From positions 269,574 to 333,573 of the forward strand of contig NZ_BBYG01000011.1 in the NCBI RefSeq assembly GCF_001184025.1: 64,000 bases of DNA. The letters are read 5' to 3'. A program made the translations under genes and the position numbers. Origin of the DNA: Streptomyces maremycinicus (lineage in GTDB: Bacteria > Actinomycetota > Actinomycetes > Streptomycetales > Streptomycetaceae). The notes below the pieces were generated by a model, which saw only the letters and a list, made by a program, of their open reading frames with translations, had not been told where the DNA came from and searched no databases. Positions within the stretch are counted from its first letter, which is position 1, and every line of letters begins with the position of its first letter. Below, one piece after another: positions 6,772 through 15,386 of the stretch.

Positions 6772-7470
6772 TCAGTCGAGGCTCGCCCGCTCGCCCTTCG
6801 TGCCCTCGACGTCCGTGCCCTCGACGTCCACGCCTTCGAGCTCCATGGCCTCGACCTCCGTGCCGTCGTGCCGCGGCTCCGGGTGGCGTCGCCGCCGCAG
6901 CCGCGAGACGTGCCGGACGGCGAACGCGGCGCCCACGCCCAGCGCCGCGCCCGCGAGCACGTCGCTCGGGAAGTGGACGCCCGTGTACACCCGGGACATC
7001 GCCACCGAGAACGCGACCGGCGCCACCACCGCGCCCCACTCCGGCGACTCCAGGGCGACCCCGGCCGCGAAGGCCGCCGCCGACGCGGCGTGACCGGAGG
7101 GGAAGGAGGTGGTGATCGGCTGCCGCTTCAGCCGCCGCCCCCGCGGCACCGCGTCCAGCACGGGCCGGGACCGGCGCACCGAGCGCTTTCCGAGGGTGTT
7201 GATGGTGAGGGAGGCCAGGCCGAGGGAGGTCAGCCCGCGCACGGCGGCGCGGCGGGCCCGGGGCGTGCCGGACGCGGCGAGGACGGCCGCCGTCGCGAAC
7301 CAGAGCAGGCCGTGGTTCGCGCTGCGGCTCAGTCGCGGCAGGACCGGCTCGGCGGCCGGCCAGTGCCGCTCGGCGGCGAACGCGAACACCTGGTCGTCGA
7401 GGGCGAGGAACGCATCGCGCAGGCCGTGCCGGCCGGGCTTGAGGACGGTGAGATCGACGTCGGACATCAT
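6772..7470 (-). CDS. PAP2-family membrane phosphatase
   Basis: A 232-residue protein with the three phosphatidic acid phosphatase motifs: KRSVRRSRP (95-103), SFPSGH (122-127) and SRVYTGVHFPSD (159-170), including the catalytic His residues. Hydrophobic segments around 54-68, 131-142 and 147-158 suggest a membrane location. Such enzymes dephosphorylate lipid phosphates, including undecaprenyl pyrophosphate or phosphatidic acid. The C-terminal 40 residues are a charged repeat (EGVDVEGTDVEGTKGE). It is divergent from the histidine phosphatase at 7538. A small inverted repeat (ACTGAC/GTCAGT, 6760-6776) covers its stop codon and may be a weak terminator. Confidence 0.85.
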   Translation of the reverse strand: MMSDVDLTVLKPGRHGLRDAFLALDDQVFAFAAERHWPAAEPVLPRLSRSANHGLLWFATAAVLAASGTPRARRAAVRGLTSLGLASLTINTLGKRSVRRSRPVLDAVPRGRRLKRQPITTSFPSGHAASAAAFAAGVALESPEWGAVVAPVAFSVAMSRVYTGVHFPSDVLAGAALGVGAAFAVRHVSRLRRRRHPEPRHDGTEVEAMELEGVDVEGTDVEGTKGERASLD

Positions 7471-7537
7471 CCGCTGCGGGTACCCTGAAGTGGCCGTTTC
7501 CTGCGCGGGGCGGCTGTCGAGACCGGAGGGTCACCGC

Positions 7538-8197
7538 ATGCGCCTGCTGCTCGTCCGCCACGGCCAGACCCCCACGAACGTGGAGTACCTGCTCGACACG
7601 GCCGTGCCCGGCCCCGGCCTCACCGCACTCGGCGCACAGCAGGCCGCCGCGCTGCCGCGGGCCCTCGCCGACGAGGACATCGAAGCCCTCTATGTCTCCA
7701 CCCTCCTGCGCACCCGGCTCACCGCCGCCCCGCTGGCCGAGGCGCGCGGTCTGGAGATCCTCGTCCGCGACGGCATCCGGGAGATCTCCGCGGGCGACCT
7801 GGAGATGGTGTCCGGCAACTCGGAGCGCGGCGAGCTCTACATGCGCACGGTGTTCGCCTGGGCGGCGGGCGACGTCGGGCTGCGCATGCCGGGCGGCGAG
7901 AGCGGCTCCGAGTTCCTGGCGCGGTACGACGCAGTGATCGCCGAGGCCGCGGCGAGCGGGGCGGGCACCGTCGCGATGGTCAGCCACGGCGCCGCGATCC
8001 GCGCCTGGGCGGCCACCCGCGCCGACAACGTCGACATTCCCTTCGCCGCGGCGAACCGCCTCGCCAACACCGGCACCGTCGTCCTCGAAGGCTCCCCGGC
8101 CGACGGCTGGAAGGCCCTGTCCTGGGCGGGCGCGACGGTCGCGCCGGCGGGCGAGGGCGGCCCGGCGGGACAGCCGGTGCCGGGCGCCGGCGGCTGA
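7538..8197 (+). CDS. Histidine phosphatase superfamily protein
   Basis: A 219-residue member of the phosphoglycerate mutase-like superfamily. MRLLLVRHGQTPTN holds the RHG catalytic motif at residues 7-9, LYVSTLLRTRLTAAPLAE the conserved Arg region, and VAMVSHGAAIRAWA the second catalytic His. Members are broad phosphomonoesterases or metabolite phosphatases; substrate cannot be told. The ATG at 7538 has GGAGGG 7 nt upstream. The final 25 residues are a Gly/Pro-rich extension. Expression with the ABC-F gene 80 nt downstream is possible. Confidence 0.85.
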   Translation: MRLLLVRHGQTPTNVEYLLDTAVPGPGLTALGAQQAAALPRALADEDIEALYVSTLLRTRLTAAPLAEARGLEILVRDGIREISAGDLEMVSGNSERGELYMRTVFAWAAGDVGLRMPGGESGSEFLARYDAVIAEAAASGAGTVAMVSHGAAIRAWAATRADNVDIPFAAANRLANTGTVVLEGSPADGWKALSWAGATVAPAGEGGPAGQPVPGAGG

Positions 8198-8277
8198 CGG
8201 GCGACGGTCCGCCTCCCCGGCCGGGCCGCGCATAACGGTTTGCCGCATCCCGTGGACGGCCCGCAGAATGCGTCCTC

Positions 8278-9897
8278 ATGGGACACCTGGAAGCCGCGCA
8301 CCTCGAGTACTACCTCCCCGACGGGAGGGCGTTGCTCGGCGACGTGTCCTTCCGGGTGGGTGAAGGGGCCGTGGTGGCGCTGGTCGGACCCAACGGCGCC
8401 GGCAAGACGACCCTGCTGCGGCTGATCTCGGGCGAGCTGAAACCGCACGGCGGCACCGTCACCGTGTCCGGCGGTCTCGGGGTGATGCGCCAGTTCGTGG
8501 GCTCCGTGCGGGACGAGACGACCGTCCGCGACCTGCTGGTGTCCGTGGCCCAGCCCCGTATCCGCGAGGCTGCGCGGGCCGTCGACGAGGCGGAGCACGC
8601 GATCATGGCCGTCGACGACGAGGCCGCGCAGCTCCAGTACGCGCAGGCCCTCTCCGACTGGGCCGAGGTGCGCGGGTACGAGGCCGAGACCCTGTGGGAC
8701 ATGTGCACCACGGCCGCGCTCGGCGTCCCCTACGACAAGGCCCAGTTCCGCCTCGTGCGCACCCTCTCCGGCGGTGAGCAGAAGCGGCTGGTGCTGGAGG
8801 CGCTGCTGCGCGGCACCGACGAGGTGCTGCTGCTCGACGAGCCGGACAACTACCTCGACGTGCCCGGCAAGCGGTGGCTGGAGGAGCGGCTGAAGGAGAC
8901 CCGCAAGACGGTCCTGTTCGTCTCCCACGACCGCGAACTCCTCTCCCGTGCCGCCGAGAAGATCGTCTCCGTCGAGCCCGGCCCGGCCGGAGCCGACGCC
9001 TGGGTGCACGGCGGCGGCTTCGCCACCTATCACGAGGCCCGCCGCGAACGCTTCGCCCGCTTCGAGGAGCTGCGCCGCCGCTGGGACGAGAAGCACGCCC
9101 AGCTGAAGAAGCTGGTCCTGAGCCTGCGTCAGGCGGCCTCCATCAGCCATGAGCTGGCCTCCCGCTACGCGGCGGCCCAGACCAGGCTGCGCAAGTTCGA
9201 GGAGGCCGGCCCGCCGCCGGAGCCGCCCCGCGAGCAGGACATCACGATGCGCCTCAAGGGCGGCCGCACCGGCGTGCGCGCGGTCACCTGCAAGGGACTC
9301 GAGCTGACCGGTCTGATGCAGCCCTTCGACCTGGAGGTCTTCTACGGCGAGCGGGTCGCCGTCCTCGGCTCCAACGGCTCGGGCAAGTCGCACTTCCTGC
9401 GGCTGCTGGCCGGCGACACCGTGGCGCACACGGGGGAGTGGAAGCTCGGCGCGCGCGTGGTGCCCGGACACTTCGCGCAGACCCACGCCCATCCGGAGCT
9501 GCTCGGCCGCACCCTCCTGGACATCCTGTGGAGCGAGCACTCCCAGGACCGGGGCGCGGCCATGTCCCGGCTGCGCCGCTATGAGCTGACCCAGCAGGCC
9601 GAACAGAGCTTCGACCGGCTGTCCGGCGGCCAGCAGGCCCGGTTCCAGATCCTGCTGCTGGAACTGCAAGGAGTCACGGCGCTGCTCCTCGACGAGCCCA
9701 CCGACAACCTCGACCTGGAGTCCGCCGAAGCCCTCCAGGAGGGCCTGGAGGCCTTCGAGGGCACGGTCCTCGCCGTCACCCACGACCGCTGGTTCGCCCG
9801 CTCCTTCGACCGTTACCTGGTCTTCGGCAGCGACGGCCGGATCCGGGAGACCGCCGAGCCGGTGTGGGACGAGCGGCGCGTGGAGCGGGCCAGGTAG
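8278..9897 (+). CDS. ABC-F family ATPase
   Basis: A 539-residue protein with two complete ABC ATPase domains and no membrane segments. Domain 1: Walker A GPNGAGKTT (37-45), signature LSGGEQKR, Walker B VLLLDEPDNYLD. Domain 2: Walker A GSNGSGKSH, signature LSGGQQAR, Walker B ALLLDEPTDNLD. Between them is a charged helical linker (RRRWDEKHAQLKKLVLSLRQ). This layout is that of ABC-F translation factors, which bind the ribosomal E site; some protect ribosomes from antibiotics, others are housekeeping. No antibiotic gene is adjacent, so a resistance role is not shown. It is monocistronic or coupled to the gene upstream. Confidence 0.9.
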   Translation: MGHLEAAHLEYYLPDGRALLGDVSFRVGEGAVVALVGPNGAGKTTLLRLISGELKPHGGTVTVSGGLGVMRQFVGSVRDETTVRDLLVSVAQPRIREAARAVDEAEHAIMAVDDEAAQLQYAQALSDWAEVRGYEAETLWDMCTTAALGVPYDKAQFRLVRTLSGGEQKRLVLEALLRGTDEVLLLDEPDNYLDVPGKRWLEERLKETRKTVLFVSHDRELLSRAAEKIVSVEPGPAGADAWVHGGGFATYHEARRERFARFEELRRRWDEKHAQLKKLVLSLRQAASISHELASRYAAAQTRLRKFEEAGPPPEPPREQDITMRLKGGRTGVRAVTCKGLELTGLMQPFDLEVFYGERVAVLGSNGSGKSHFLRLLAGDTVAHTGEWKLGARVVPGHFAQTHAHPELLGRTLLDILWSEHSQDRGAAMSRLRRYELTQQAEQSFDRLSGGQQARFQILLLELQGVTALLLDEPTDNLDLESAEALQEGLEAFEGTVLAVTHDRWFARSFDRYLVFGSDGRIRETAEPVWDERRVERAR

Positions 9898-10027
9898 GCG
9901 GGGGCCGGGCGGGGCGGGCCCGCGCGGCGGCCCGGGGGCCCGCCGACCCGAATGTTCGTACAGTGGATGCGGAGACGTGCTCACGGGTGGGACACCCGAA
10001 CCGCACGGACGACACGACGAGCGGGGC

Positions 10028-10402
10028 ATGACCATGACCGGAGTCGACCCGGACCGGCTGGACGACCAGCAGCTGATGAAAGAGCTGGAGACGATCCACC
10101 GCACGCGCCACGACACCCTGCTGTACGGCTCGAACGACGCCCTGCGCGCCCACAACGGCCGCATGGCCCAGCTGGAGGGCGAGTACCTGCGCCGCAACCC
10201 GCGCCGCTTCGTCTCGCCCGGCCGCACCCGGGACGGGGCGAGGGAACGGGCCGTGGAAGCCGGCCGAGCCCGCTCGCGCCAGACCCCGGCCGGCAGCCGG
10301 ACGGGCGCGGAGGGCGCCCCGGCGCAGACTCCGGTCGGCGGGGCCGAGACCCCGGTCGGCAAGTGGGGCCCGGGAACGGCGAGCGGCCCCGGCGGGGCCT
10401 GA
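10028..10402 (+). CDS. DUF6158 family protein
   Basis: A 124-residue small soluble protein. Residues about 5-65 (DPDRLDDQQLMKELETIHRT, RHDTLLYGSNDALRAHNGRM, EGEYLRRNPRR) are a helical domain common in Streptomyces and named DUF6158. The remainder is a low-complexity Gly/Ala/Pro/Thr tail with two TPVGG-type repeats. The ATG at 10028 was chosen over a second ATG two codons downstream. Function is unknown; related genes often lie near stress genes, as here (inference). A 12-bp-stem hairpin follows at 10436-10471. Confidence 0.7.
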   Translation: MTMTGVDPDRLDDQQLMKELETIHRTRHDTLLYGSNDALRAHNGRMAQLEGEYLRRNPRRFVSPGRTRDGARERAVEAGRARSRQTPAGSRTGAEGAPAQTPVGGAETPVGKWGPGTASGPGGA

Positions 10403-10435
10403 GCCCACCGGAGCCACCCGACCGCACAGCGCGCG

Positions 10436-10471
10436 CGGCCCGGCCGCCGGACGACCCGCGCGGCCGGGCCG
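10436..10471. terminator. Bidirectional terminator hairpin
   Basis: CGGCCCGGCCGC (10436-10447) and GCGGCCGGGCCG (10460-10471) form a perfect 12-bp stem with a 12-nt loop between the convergent DUF6158 and DJ-1/PfpI genes. Confidence 0.6.
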
Positions 10472-10516
10472 TCGACCGATGCCGACCGCCGACGGCCCGC
10501 CGCCGGTGCCCCGCGG

Positions 10517-11059
10517 TCAGCCCGCCTGCTGTGCGAACACCTCCAGGAACGCCCCGCTGAAGGCCTTCAGGTCGTCCGGCTTGCGGCTCGTGACCAGCTT
10601 GTTCGGCCCGTGGTCGCAGATCTTGACCTGCTCGTCGACCCAGGTGGCGCCCGCGTTGCGCAGATCCGTCCGCAGGCTGGGCCACGAGGTCAGCACCCGG
10701 CCCCGTACGACGTCCGCCTCGATGAGGGTCCAGGGGGCGTGGCAGATCGCGGCGACCGGGCGGCCCTGCTCGAAGAAGTCCTTGACGAACGCCACGGCCT
10801 TGTCGTCGCCACGCAGGAAGTCGGGGTTCGCGACGCCGCCCGGCAGGACCAGCCCGCCGAACGACTCCGCGGACGCGTCACCGACCACCTCGTCGACCCG
10901 GAAGGTGTCCGCCTTGTCGAGATGGTTGAACGCCTGGATCTCGCCGGCCTCGGTCGACACCAGGACGGGCTCGTGGCCCGCGTCCGCCGCCGCCTGCCAG
11001 GGATCGGTGAGCTCGACCTGCTCGACGCCTTCGGGCGCCGCCAGAAACGCGATGCGCAT
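10517..11059 (-). CDS. DJ-1/PfpI family protein (type 1 glutamine amidotransferase-like)
   Basis: A 180-residue protein: RIAFLAAPEGVEQVELTDPW at the N terminus, GLVLPGGVANPDFLRGD, then the nucleophile elbow AAICHAPWTL with the catalytic Cys, and GRVLTSWPSLRTDLRNAGAT. This matches the PfpI/YhbO/YraA branch of DJ-1 proteins, proposed as stress chaperones, glyoxalases or deglycases; the assignment among these is open. The ATG at 11059 is preceded by AAAGGA; a TTG nine bases upstream is the alternative. It lies upstream-adjacent to a DUF2795 gene on the same strand, in a group of stress-type genes. Confidence 0.88.
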   Translation of the reverse strand: MRIAFLAAPEGVEQVELTDPWQAAADAGHEPVLVSTEAGEIQAFNHLDKADTFRVDEVVGDASAESFGGLVLPGGVANPDFLRGDDKAVAFVKDFFEQGRPVAAICHAPWTLIEADVVRGRVLTSWPSLRTDLRNAGATWVDEQVKICDHGPNKLVTSRKPDDLKAFSGAFLEVFAQQAG

Positions 11060-11117
11060 GGGGTTCAACGTCCTTTCCGTGTCCTCGCGGTGTCTGTCGT
11101 TGCTGCGGTGCCCGCCG

Positions 11118-11498
11118 TCACCGGCCGCGGCCCACCAGGGCCTCGGCCAGTTCCTGGACGTTGGTGTACCGGTCCTTGCCCGGCAGCTGCCGTACCGCGT
11201 CCACCAGCGCGTCCGGCGCGTTCTTGCGGCGCAGGCCCACGGCGAGCGCGCCCGCGCCAGCGGGGAAGGAACTCCGTCCCAGGGTCCGCGCCAGCTCCAG
11301 CCGCACGGTCTCCAGCGTCGCCCGGGAGCTGCCGGGCACCACCGGCCCGCCCCAGAGCTCGGGGTCGTCCTCGGCCGACGGTTCGGGGTCGTGCCACTCC
11401 TCCACCCGCGTGGGGTGTCCGGACCTCAGCAGACCCTGCAATTCGTGCTTCATCTCGTCGTCCCGGTGCACGCTCAGCCGGTCGCTGCCTCGCTGCAT
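11118..11498 (-). CDS. DUF2795 family protein
   Basis: A 126-residue protein. The N-terminal half (MQRGSDRLSVHRDDEMKHEL, GLLRSGHPTRVEEWHDPEPS) and the C-terminal half (RSSFPAGAGALAVGLRRKNA, then LVDAVRQLPGKDRYTNVQEL) match a Streptomyces DUF2795 protein. The C-terminal half looks like the DUF2795 helical fold. No catalytic residues are evident and the role is unknown. ATG at 11498 has GGAGGG 6 nt upstream. Four or five purine-rich, ribosome-site-like 12-bp repeats precede it (11511-11557). The same-strand DJ-1/PfpI gene is 58 nt downstream. Confidence 0.7.
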   Translation of the reverse strand: MQRGSDRLSVHRDDEMKHELQGLLRSGHPTRVEEWHDPEPSAEDDPELWGGPVVPGSSRATLETVRLELARTLGRSSFPAGAGALAVGLRRKNAPDALVDAVRQLPGKDRYTNVQELAEALVGRGR

Positions 11499-11510
11499 GT
11501 CTCTCCCTCC

Positions 11511-11557
11511 AGGACCTTCCTCAGGTCGTTCCTCGGATCCTTCTTCGGGTCCTTCTC
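11511..11557 (-). repeat. 12-bp purine-rich repeats in the leader of the DUF2795 gene
   Basis: Read on the minus strand, successive units resemble GAAGAAGGATCC, GAGGAACGACCT and GAGGAAGGTCCT, immediately before the real ribosome site GGAGGG. Each unit has a GGA/AGG core. The leader therefore offers several weak Shine-Dalgarno-like sites in series with 11-12 nt spacing. Confidence 0.5.
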
Positions 11558-11653
11558 GGTCGGTGCGCACCGCGTACCCGAGGACAGGAGGCCGACACGG
11601 GGTCGCTCCGGTTCACCGCATCCGAGGTGGACGGGGCGGCGGTGGATCCGCGG

Positions 11654-12436
11654 CTACCGGCCGTCGCGCAGGTCCGCCCGGTAGCGGCCGGGCGTCTGAC
11701 CGACGACCTCGGAGAAGGCGTCGATGAAGCTGGACGGATTGGACCAGCCGCAGGCCACCGCGGTCTCGGTGACGGACATGCCGTCGCTGAGACGGGCCAG
11801 GGCCTGATGGATGCGCAGGACGGTGCGCCAGCGGTGGAAACTCATGCTCAGTTCCGTGCGGAACAGCCGGCTCAGCGTGCGCTCGCTCGCCCCCACCGCG
11901 CGGCCCAGCTCCGCCAGGGTGGCCGGCCGGGCGGGATCCTCGTGCAGCAGCGCGGTCGCGGCGCGCAGCCGGTCGTCACGGCCCTCGGGCAGGTGCAGGG
12001 ACTGCTCGGCGGCGTCCGCGAGTTCGTCCACGACCACGGCGAGCAGCCGCCCGTGCGCGCCGGGCCGTCTCTCCGGACCGTCGGTCAGGGCCAGCAGGGC
12101 CTCCCGCAGGAGCGGGCTGACCGCGTAGACGCTGGGGTGACGCACGAGCCCGCCGCACTGTTCGAGCGGGACGACGACGAGGCGCACGTCGGTCCGGCCG
12201 TAGAAGCGGTGGGAGTGGGCGAAGCGCGGCGGCGTCCAGGTGACCCGGTTGGCCGGGGCGACCCAGGTCCCGCGTTCCGTCGCGGTGGCCAGGGCGCCGG
12301 CGGCGGCGTACACGAGCTGCCCGTGAGCATGCGAGTGAGGGTCGAGCCGGTAGCCGTGCGGCAGCCACGCGCCCCCTCGCAGGATCGGCTCGTCCCGCTC
12401 GGTGGACGTCGGCGAGGGCTGACGGGTTTCCGGCAT
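11654..12436 (-). CDS. AraC-family transcriptional regulator
   Basis: A 260-residue protein. Residues about 20-100 form a cupin-type sensor (GYRLDPHSHAHGQLVYAAAG, RVTWTPPRFAHSHRFYG). Residues about 160-258 are the double helix-turn-helix AraC domain (TLAELGRAVGASERTLSRLF, VTETAVACGWSNPSSFIDAF, VGQTPGRYRADL). The His-rich cupin start HSHAHG is typical of regulators with a metal- or small-molecule-binding beta barrel. It lies 99 nt downstream of the TPP-enzyme gene on the same strand; target unknown. Confidence 0.88.
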   Translation of the reverse strand: MPETRQPSPTSTERDEPILRGGAWLPHGYRLDPHSHAHGQLVYAAAGALATATERGTWVAPANRVTWTPPRFAHSHRFYGRTDVRLVVVPLEQCGGLVRHPSVYAVSPLLREALLALTDGPERRPGAHGRLLAVVVDELADAAEQSLHLPEGRDDRLRAATALLHEDPARPATLAELGRAVGASERTLSRLFRTELSMSFHRWRTVLRIHQALARLSDGMSVTETAVACGWSNPSSFIDAFSEVVGQTPGRYRADLRDGR

Positions 12437-12535
12437 CGGGCGTCAGTTTACCGACCATGTCGAACGACCGAGCGCGACAGAAGGGCTGGTCCGCTGTCCG
12501 CCGCAACCGCGCGTCGGCCGTTCGGCAAGGCCGGG

Positions 12536-14332
12536 CTACTTCTCCTGCCGCCCCGGCAGGAACTCCTGCACCTTCGCCATGAAGCCCTGCCTGATCATGG
12601 AGCCACCGTCCGCGTCGCCCTTGAGGGCCGAGGCGACCGTGGCCTCGATCTGCTCCCAGGTGGCGTGCGGCGGTACCGGCGGCACGGCCGGATCGGTGAG
12701 GAACTCGACGACCGCCGGTCCGTCCGCCTCCAGGGCCGTACGCCAGCCGCGTTCGACGTCCTCCGGCGTCTCCACCCGCACTCCGGTCAGCCCCAGGGAG
12801 CGGGCGAACGCCGCGTACGACACGTCGGGCAGCTCCTGCGAGGGCAGGAACGACGGGGCGCCGCCCATCGCGCGCATCTCCCACGTCACCTGGTTGAGGT
12901 CGCGGTTGTTCCACACCGCGACCACCAGCCGCGGGTCCGACCAGCGGTCCCGGTACTTGGCGGCCGTGATCAGCTCGGCGAGTCCGTTCATCTGCATCGC
13001 CCCGTCCCCGACCAGCGCGATCACCGGCCGGTCCGGATGGGCGAACTTCGCGCCGATCGCGTACGGCACACCGCAGCCCATCGTCGCCAGCGTGCCGGAG
13101 AGGGAGCCGCGCATGCCGTCGCGCAGCGTGAGGTGGCGGGCGTACCAGTTCGCCACCGAGCCCGAGTCCGAGGTGACGATCGCGTCGGGCGGAAGCAGCG
13201 GGGACAGCGCGCGGGCCACGTACTCCGGGTTGATCGGGTCCGCCGACACCCGTGCCCGCCGGTCCAGCACGTCGTCCCAGCGCCGGACGTTGTCACAGAC
13301 GGTGTCGAACCACTCCCGGCCGCGTTCCTCGCCCCTGATCATGGGGATCAGCCGGCGCAGGGTCTCCCGCGCGTCGCCGACGAGGTTCACCTCGTACGGG
13401 TAGCGCATCCCGATCATGTGCGGATCGATGTCGATCTGCACGCCCCGGGCCTTGCCGAACTCCGGCAGGAACTGCGAGTAGGGGAAGGACGAGCCGATCG
13501 TCAGCAGGGTGTCGCAGTCACGCATGAGTTCGTAGGACGGGCGGGTGCCGAGCAGGCCGATCGAGCCGGTGACATACGGCAGTTCGTCGCTCAGGGCGTC
13601 CTTGCCGAGCAGCGCCTTCGCGACGCCGGCGCCGAGCAGCTCGGCGATCCGCTCGACCTCGCCGCGGGCCCCGGCGGCGCCCTGACCGACCAGGATCGCC
13701 ACCTTGTCGCCCGAGTTGAGGAGATCGGCGGCCCGGCTCAGGGCCTCCTCCGACGGGATCGTCGTCCCGGCGCTCAGATCGAGACTGGACGGCACCATCT
13801 TGAACTCGTGGGTGGGCGCCGCGTAGGTGAGCTCCTGCACGTCCCCGGGGATGATGACCGCGGTCGGGCAGCGGCGGGCGTACGCGGTGCGGATCGCCCG
13901 GTCCAGGACGTTCGGCAACTGCTCGGGCACCGTCACCGTCTCGACGAACTCCGAGGCGACGTCCTTGAACAGGGTGTGCAGGTCCACCTCCTGCTGGTAC
14001 GAGCCGCCCATCGCCGAACGGTGCGTCTGGCCGACGATCGCGAGGACCGGCACATGGTCGAGCTTCGCGTCGTACAGACCGTTGAGCAGATGGATCGCAC
14101 CGGGCCCCGAGGTCGCCACGCACACCCCGAGGCGGCCGCTGAACTTGGCGTAGCCGACCGCCTGGAACGCGGACATCTCCTCGTGCCGCGACTGCACGAA
14201 ACGGGGCTCGTCCCCGGCCCGGCCCCAGGCGGCGAGCAGGCCGTTGATGCCGTCGCCGGGATAGCCGAAGACCTGCTCCACCCCCCACTCCCGCAGCCGC
14301 TGAAGGACATGGTCGGAGACCTTGACGCTCAT
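12536..14332 (-). CDS. Thiamine pyrophosphate-dependent enzyme (pyruvate oxidase / acetolactate synthase-like)
   Basis: A 598-residue protein with all three TPP-enzyme domains. PYR domain: FGYPGDGINGLLAAWGRA and the catalytic Glu in QSRHEEMSAFQAVGYAKF. Central domain: AILVGQGAAGARGEVERIAE. PP domain: ALVGDGAMQMNGLAELITAA, the GDG...N metal motif. The overall look is closest to pyruvate oxidase (PoxB) or the broad 'TPP-requiring' stress-associated enzymes of actinobacteria rather than to biosynthetic acetolactate synthase, since no small regulatory subunit gene is near. Exact reaction is not provable. The ATG at 14332 has AGGAGG 8 nt upstream. It is divergent from the sigma factor gene. A possible SigB-type promoter lies at 14393-14416. 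Confidence 0.85.
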   Translation of the reverse strand: MSVKVSDHVLQRLREWGVEQVFGYPGDGINGLLAAWGRAGDEPRFVQSRHEEMSAFQAVGYAKFSGRLGVCVATSGPGAIHLLNGLYDAKLDHVPVLAIVGQTHRSAMGGSYQQEVDLHTLFKDVASEFVETVTVPEQLPNVLDRAIRTAYARRCPTAVIIPGDVQELTYAAPTHEFKMVPSSLDLSAGTTIPSEEALSRAADLLNSGDKVAILVGQGAAGARGEVERIAELLGAGVAKALLGKDALSDELPYVTGSIGLLGTRPSYELMRDCDTLLTIGSSFPYSQFLPEFGKARGVQIDIDPHMIGMRYPYEVNLVGDARETLRRLIPMIRGEERGREWFDTVCDNVRRWDDVLDRRARVSADPINPEYVARALSPLLPPDAIVTSDSGSVANWYARHLTLRDGMRGSLSGTLATMGCGVPYAIGAKFAHPDRPVIALVGDGAMQMNGLAELITAAKYRDRWSDPRLVVAVWNNRDLNQVTWEMRAMGGAPSFLPSQELPDVSYAAFARSLGLTGVRVETPEDVERGWRTALEADGPAVVEFLTDPAVPPVPPHATWEQIEATVASALKGDADGGSMIRQGFMAKVQEFLPGRQEK

Positions 14333-14392
14333 GGAAGTGACCTCCTGGGCAGGGGACATGGACACGATGTGAAGGTCGTGTTCCGTTCCGTG

Positions 14393-14416
14393 TGACCCCA
14401 GGGGCCGCCGGAAAAC
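14393..14416 (-). promoter_or_regulatory. Possible SigB/SigF-like promoter before the TPP enzyme
   Basis: On the minus strand GTTT (14413-14416) is followed after exactly 14 nt by GGGTCA (14393-14398), about 60 nt before the ATG. The streptomycete SigB-type consensus is GTTT-N14-16-GGGTAY, so the -10 box has mismatches. It is suggestive mainly because a SigB/F-type sigma gene is the divergent neighbour. Confidence 0.25.
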
Positions 14417-14591
14417 CTGGGCGGGTGTTTGGCGGGGGGAGTCCGGGGCAGGCGCGCCACAGTGCTTCGGACCGGAGGCACGTCCGTGAGAGGCCGCGAC
14501 TTCGCGTCCCCCGGCAGCCCGGTCGGGCCGCTGTCGCGCTTCCCCGGTGACCGGCCAACCCAGAGCACTTCCGAGGGAGTTGCCACACCCC

Positions 14592-15386
14592 ATGCCGAAC
14601 AGAGCGAACGCGAAGCGCCGACCGCACGACGACGCCCCCGACACCGCCGACGCCTTCCGCCGGCTGGCCACCCTGCCCCCCGGCCCCCGACGCGACACGC
14701 TCCGCTCCGAGATCGTCGAGGCCTGGCTGCCCATGGCCGACCGTCTGGCCGGCCGCTTCCGCAGCCGCGGCGAGGCCTTCGACGACCTGCGTCAGGTCGC
14801 CGCTCTCGGCCTGGTCAAGGCCGTCGACCGCTACGACCCCGAACTCGGGAACGCGTTCGAGAGCTACGCCGTCCCCACCATCACCGGTGAGATCAAGCGG
14901 CACTTCCGCGACCACATGTGGACCCTGCACGTGCCGCGCCGCGTCCAGGAACTGCGCAACCGGGTGCGCTTCGCCGACCAGGACCTGTCCCAGACCGTCT
15001 CCGGACGGCGGCCCACCGTCGCCGAGATCGCCGAGCACGCGCAGCTCAGCGAGGAGGACGTACGCATCGGGATGGGGGCGCTGGAGAGCTTCACAGCGCT
15101 GTCGCTGGACGCGGACCTGCCGGGCGCCGAGGACGGCTACTCGCTCAGCGACGTACTGGGCGCGGTGGACCCGGCGCTGGGCACGGTCGTCGACCGGGAG
15201 GCCGTCAGGACCCGCCTCGCCGCGCTGCCCGAGCGCGAGCGGGCGATCTTGTACATGAGGTTCTTCGAGGACATGACACAGAGCCGGATCGCGGACCGGC
15301 TGGGCATCTCGCAGATGCATGTGTCCCGGCTGATCAACCGATGCTGCAACCGCCTGCGCGAACAGGTCCTGAACGACCCGGCGTGA
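14592..15386 (+). CDS. RNA polymerase sigma factor, SigB/SigF/SigG type
   Basis: A 264-residue sigma-70 family group 3 factor. Region 2: WLPMADRLAGRFRSRGEAFD, DLRQVAALGLVKAVDRYDPE, SYAVPTITGEIKRHFRDHMW. Region 3: RRVQELRNRVRFADQDLSQT, RRPTVAEIAEHAQLSEEDVR. Region 4: LPERERAILYMRFFEDMTQS, IADRLGISQMHVSRLINRC. This is the stress/sporulation subfamily common in Streptomyces. No anti-sigma or anti-anti-sigma gene is next to it, so it is an orphan here. ATG at 14592 is chosen because homology and a GGAG element lie upstream; an in-frame GTG at 14547 lacks a ribosome site. A long GC hairpin (15400-15438) follows. Confidence 0.9.
   Translation: MPNRANAKRRPHDDAPDTADAFRRLATLPPGPRRDTLRSEIVEAWLPMADRLAGRFRSRGEAFDDLRQVAALGLVKAVDRYDPELGNAFESYAVPTITGEIKRHFRDHMWTLHVPRRVQELRNRVRFADQDLSQTVSGRRPTVAEIAEHAQLSEEDVRIGMGALESFTALSLDADLPGAEDGYSLSDVLGAVDPALGTVVDREAVRTRLAALPERERAILYMRFFEDMTQSRIADRLGISQMHVSRLINRCCNRLREQVLNDPA

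Noticed and set aside
7475..7490. GGGTACC between the PAP2 and histidine phosphatase genes as a SigB promoter
   Set aside because: No acceptable GNNT -35 element stands 14-16 nt upstream on either strand.
9948..9975. GAATGTTCG-like word before the DUF6158 gene, first read as an SOS box
   Set aside because: It does not match the actinobacterial GAAC-N4-GTTC palindrome and no SOS gene is near.
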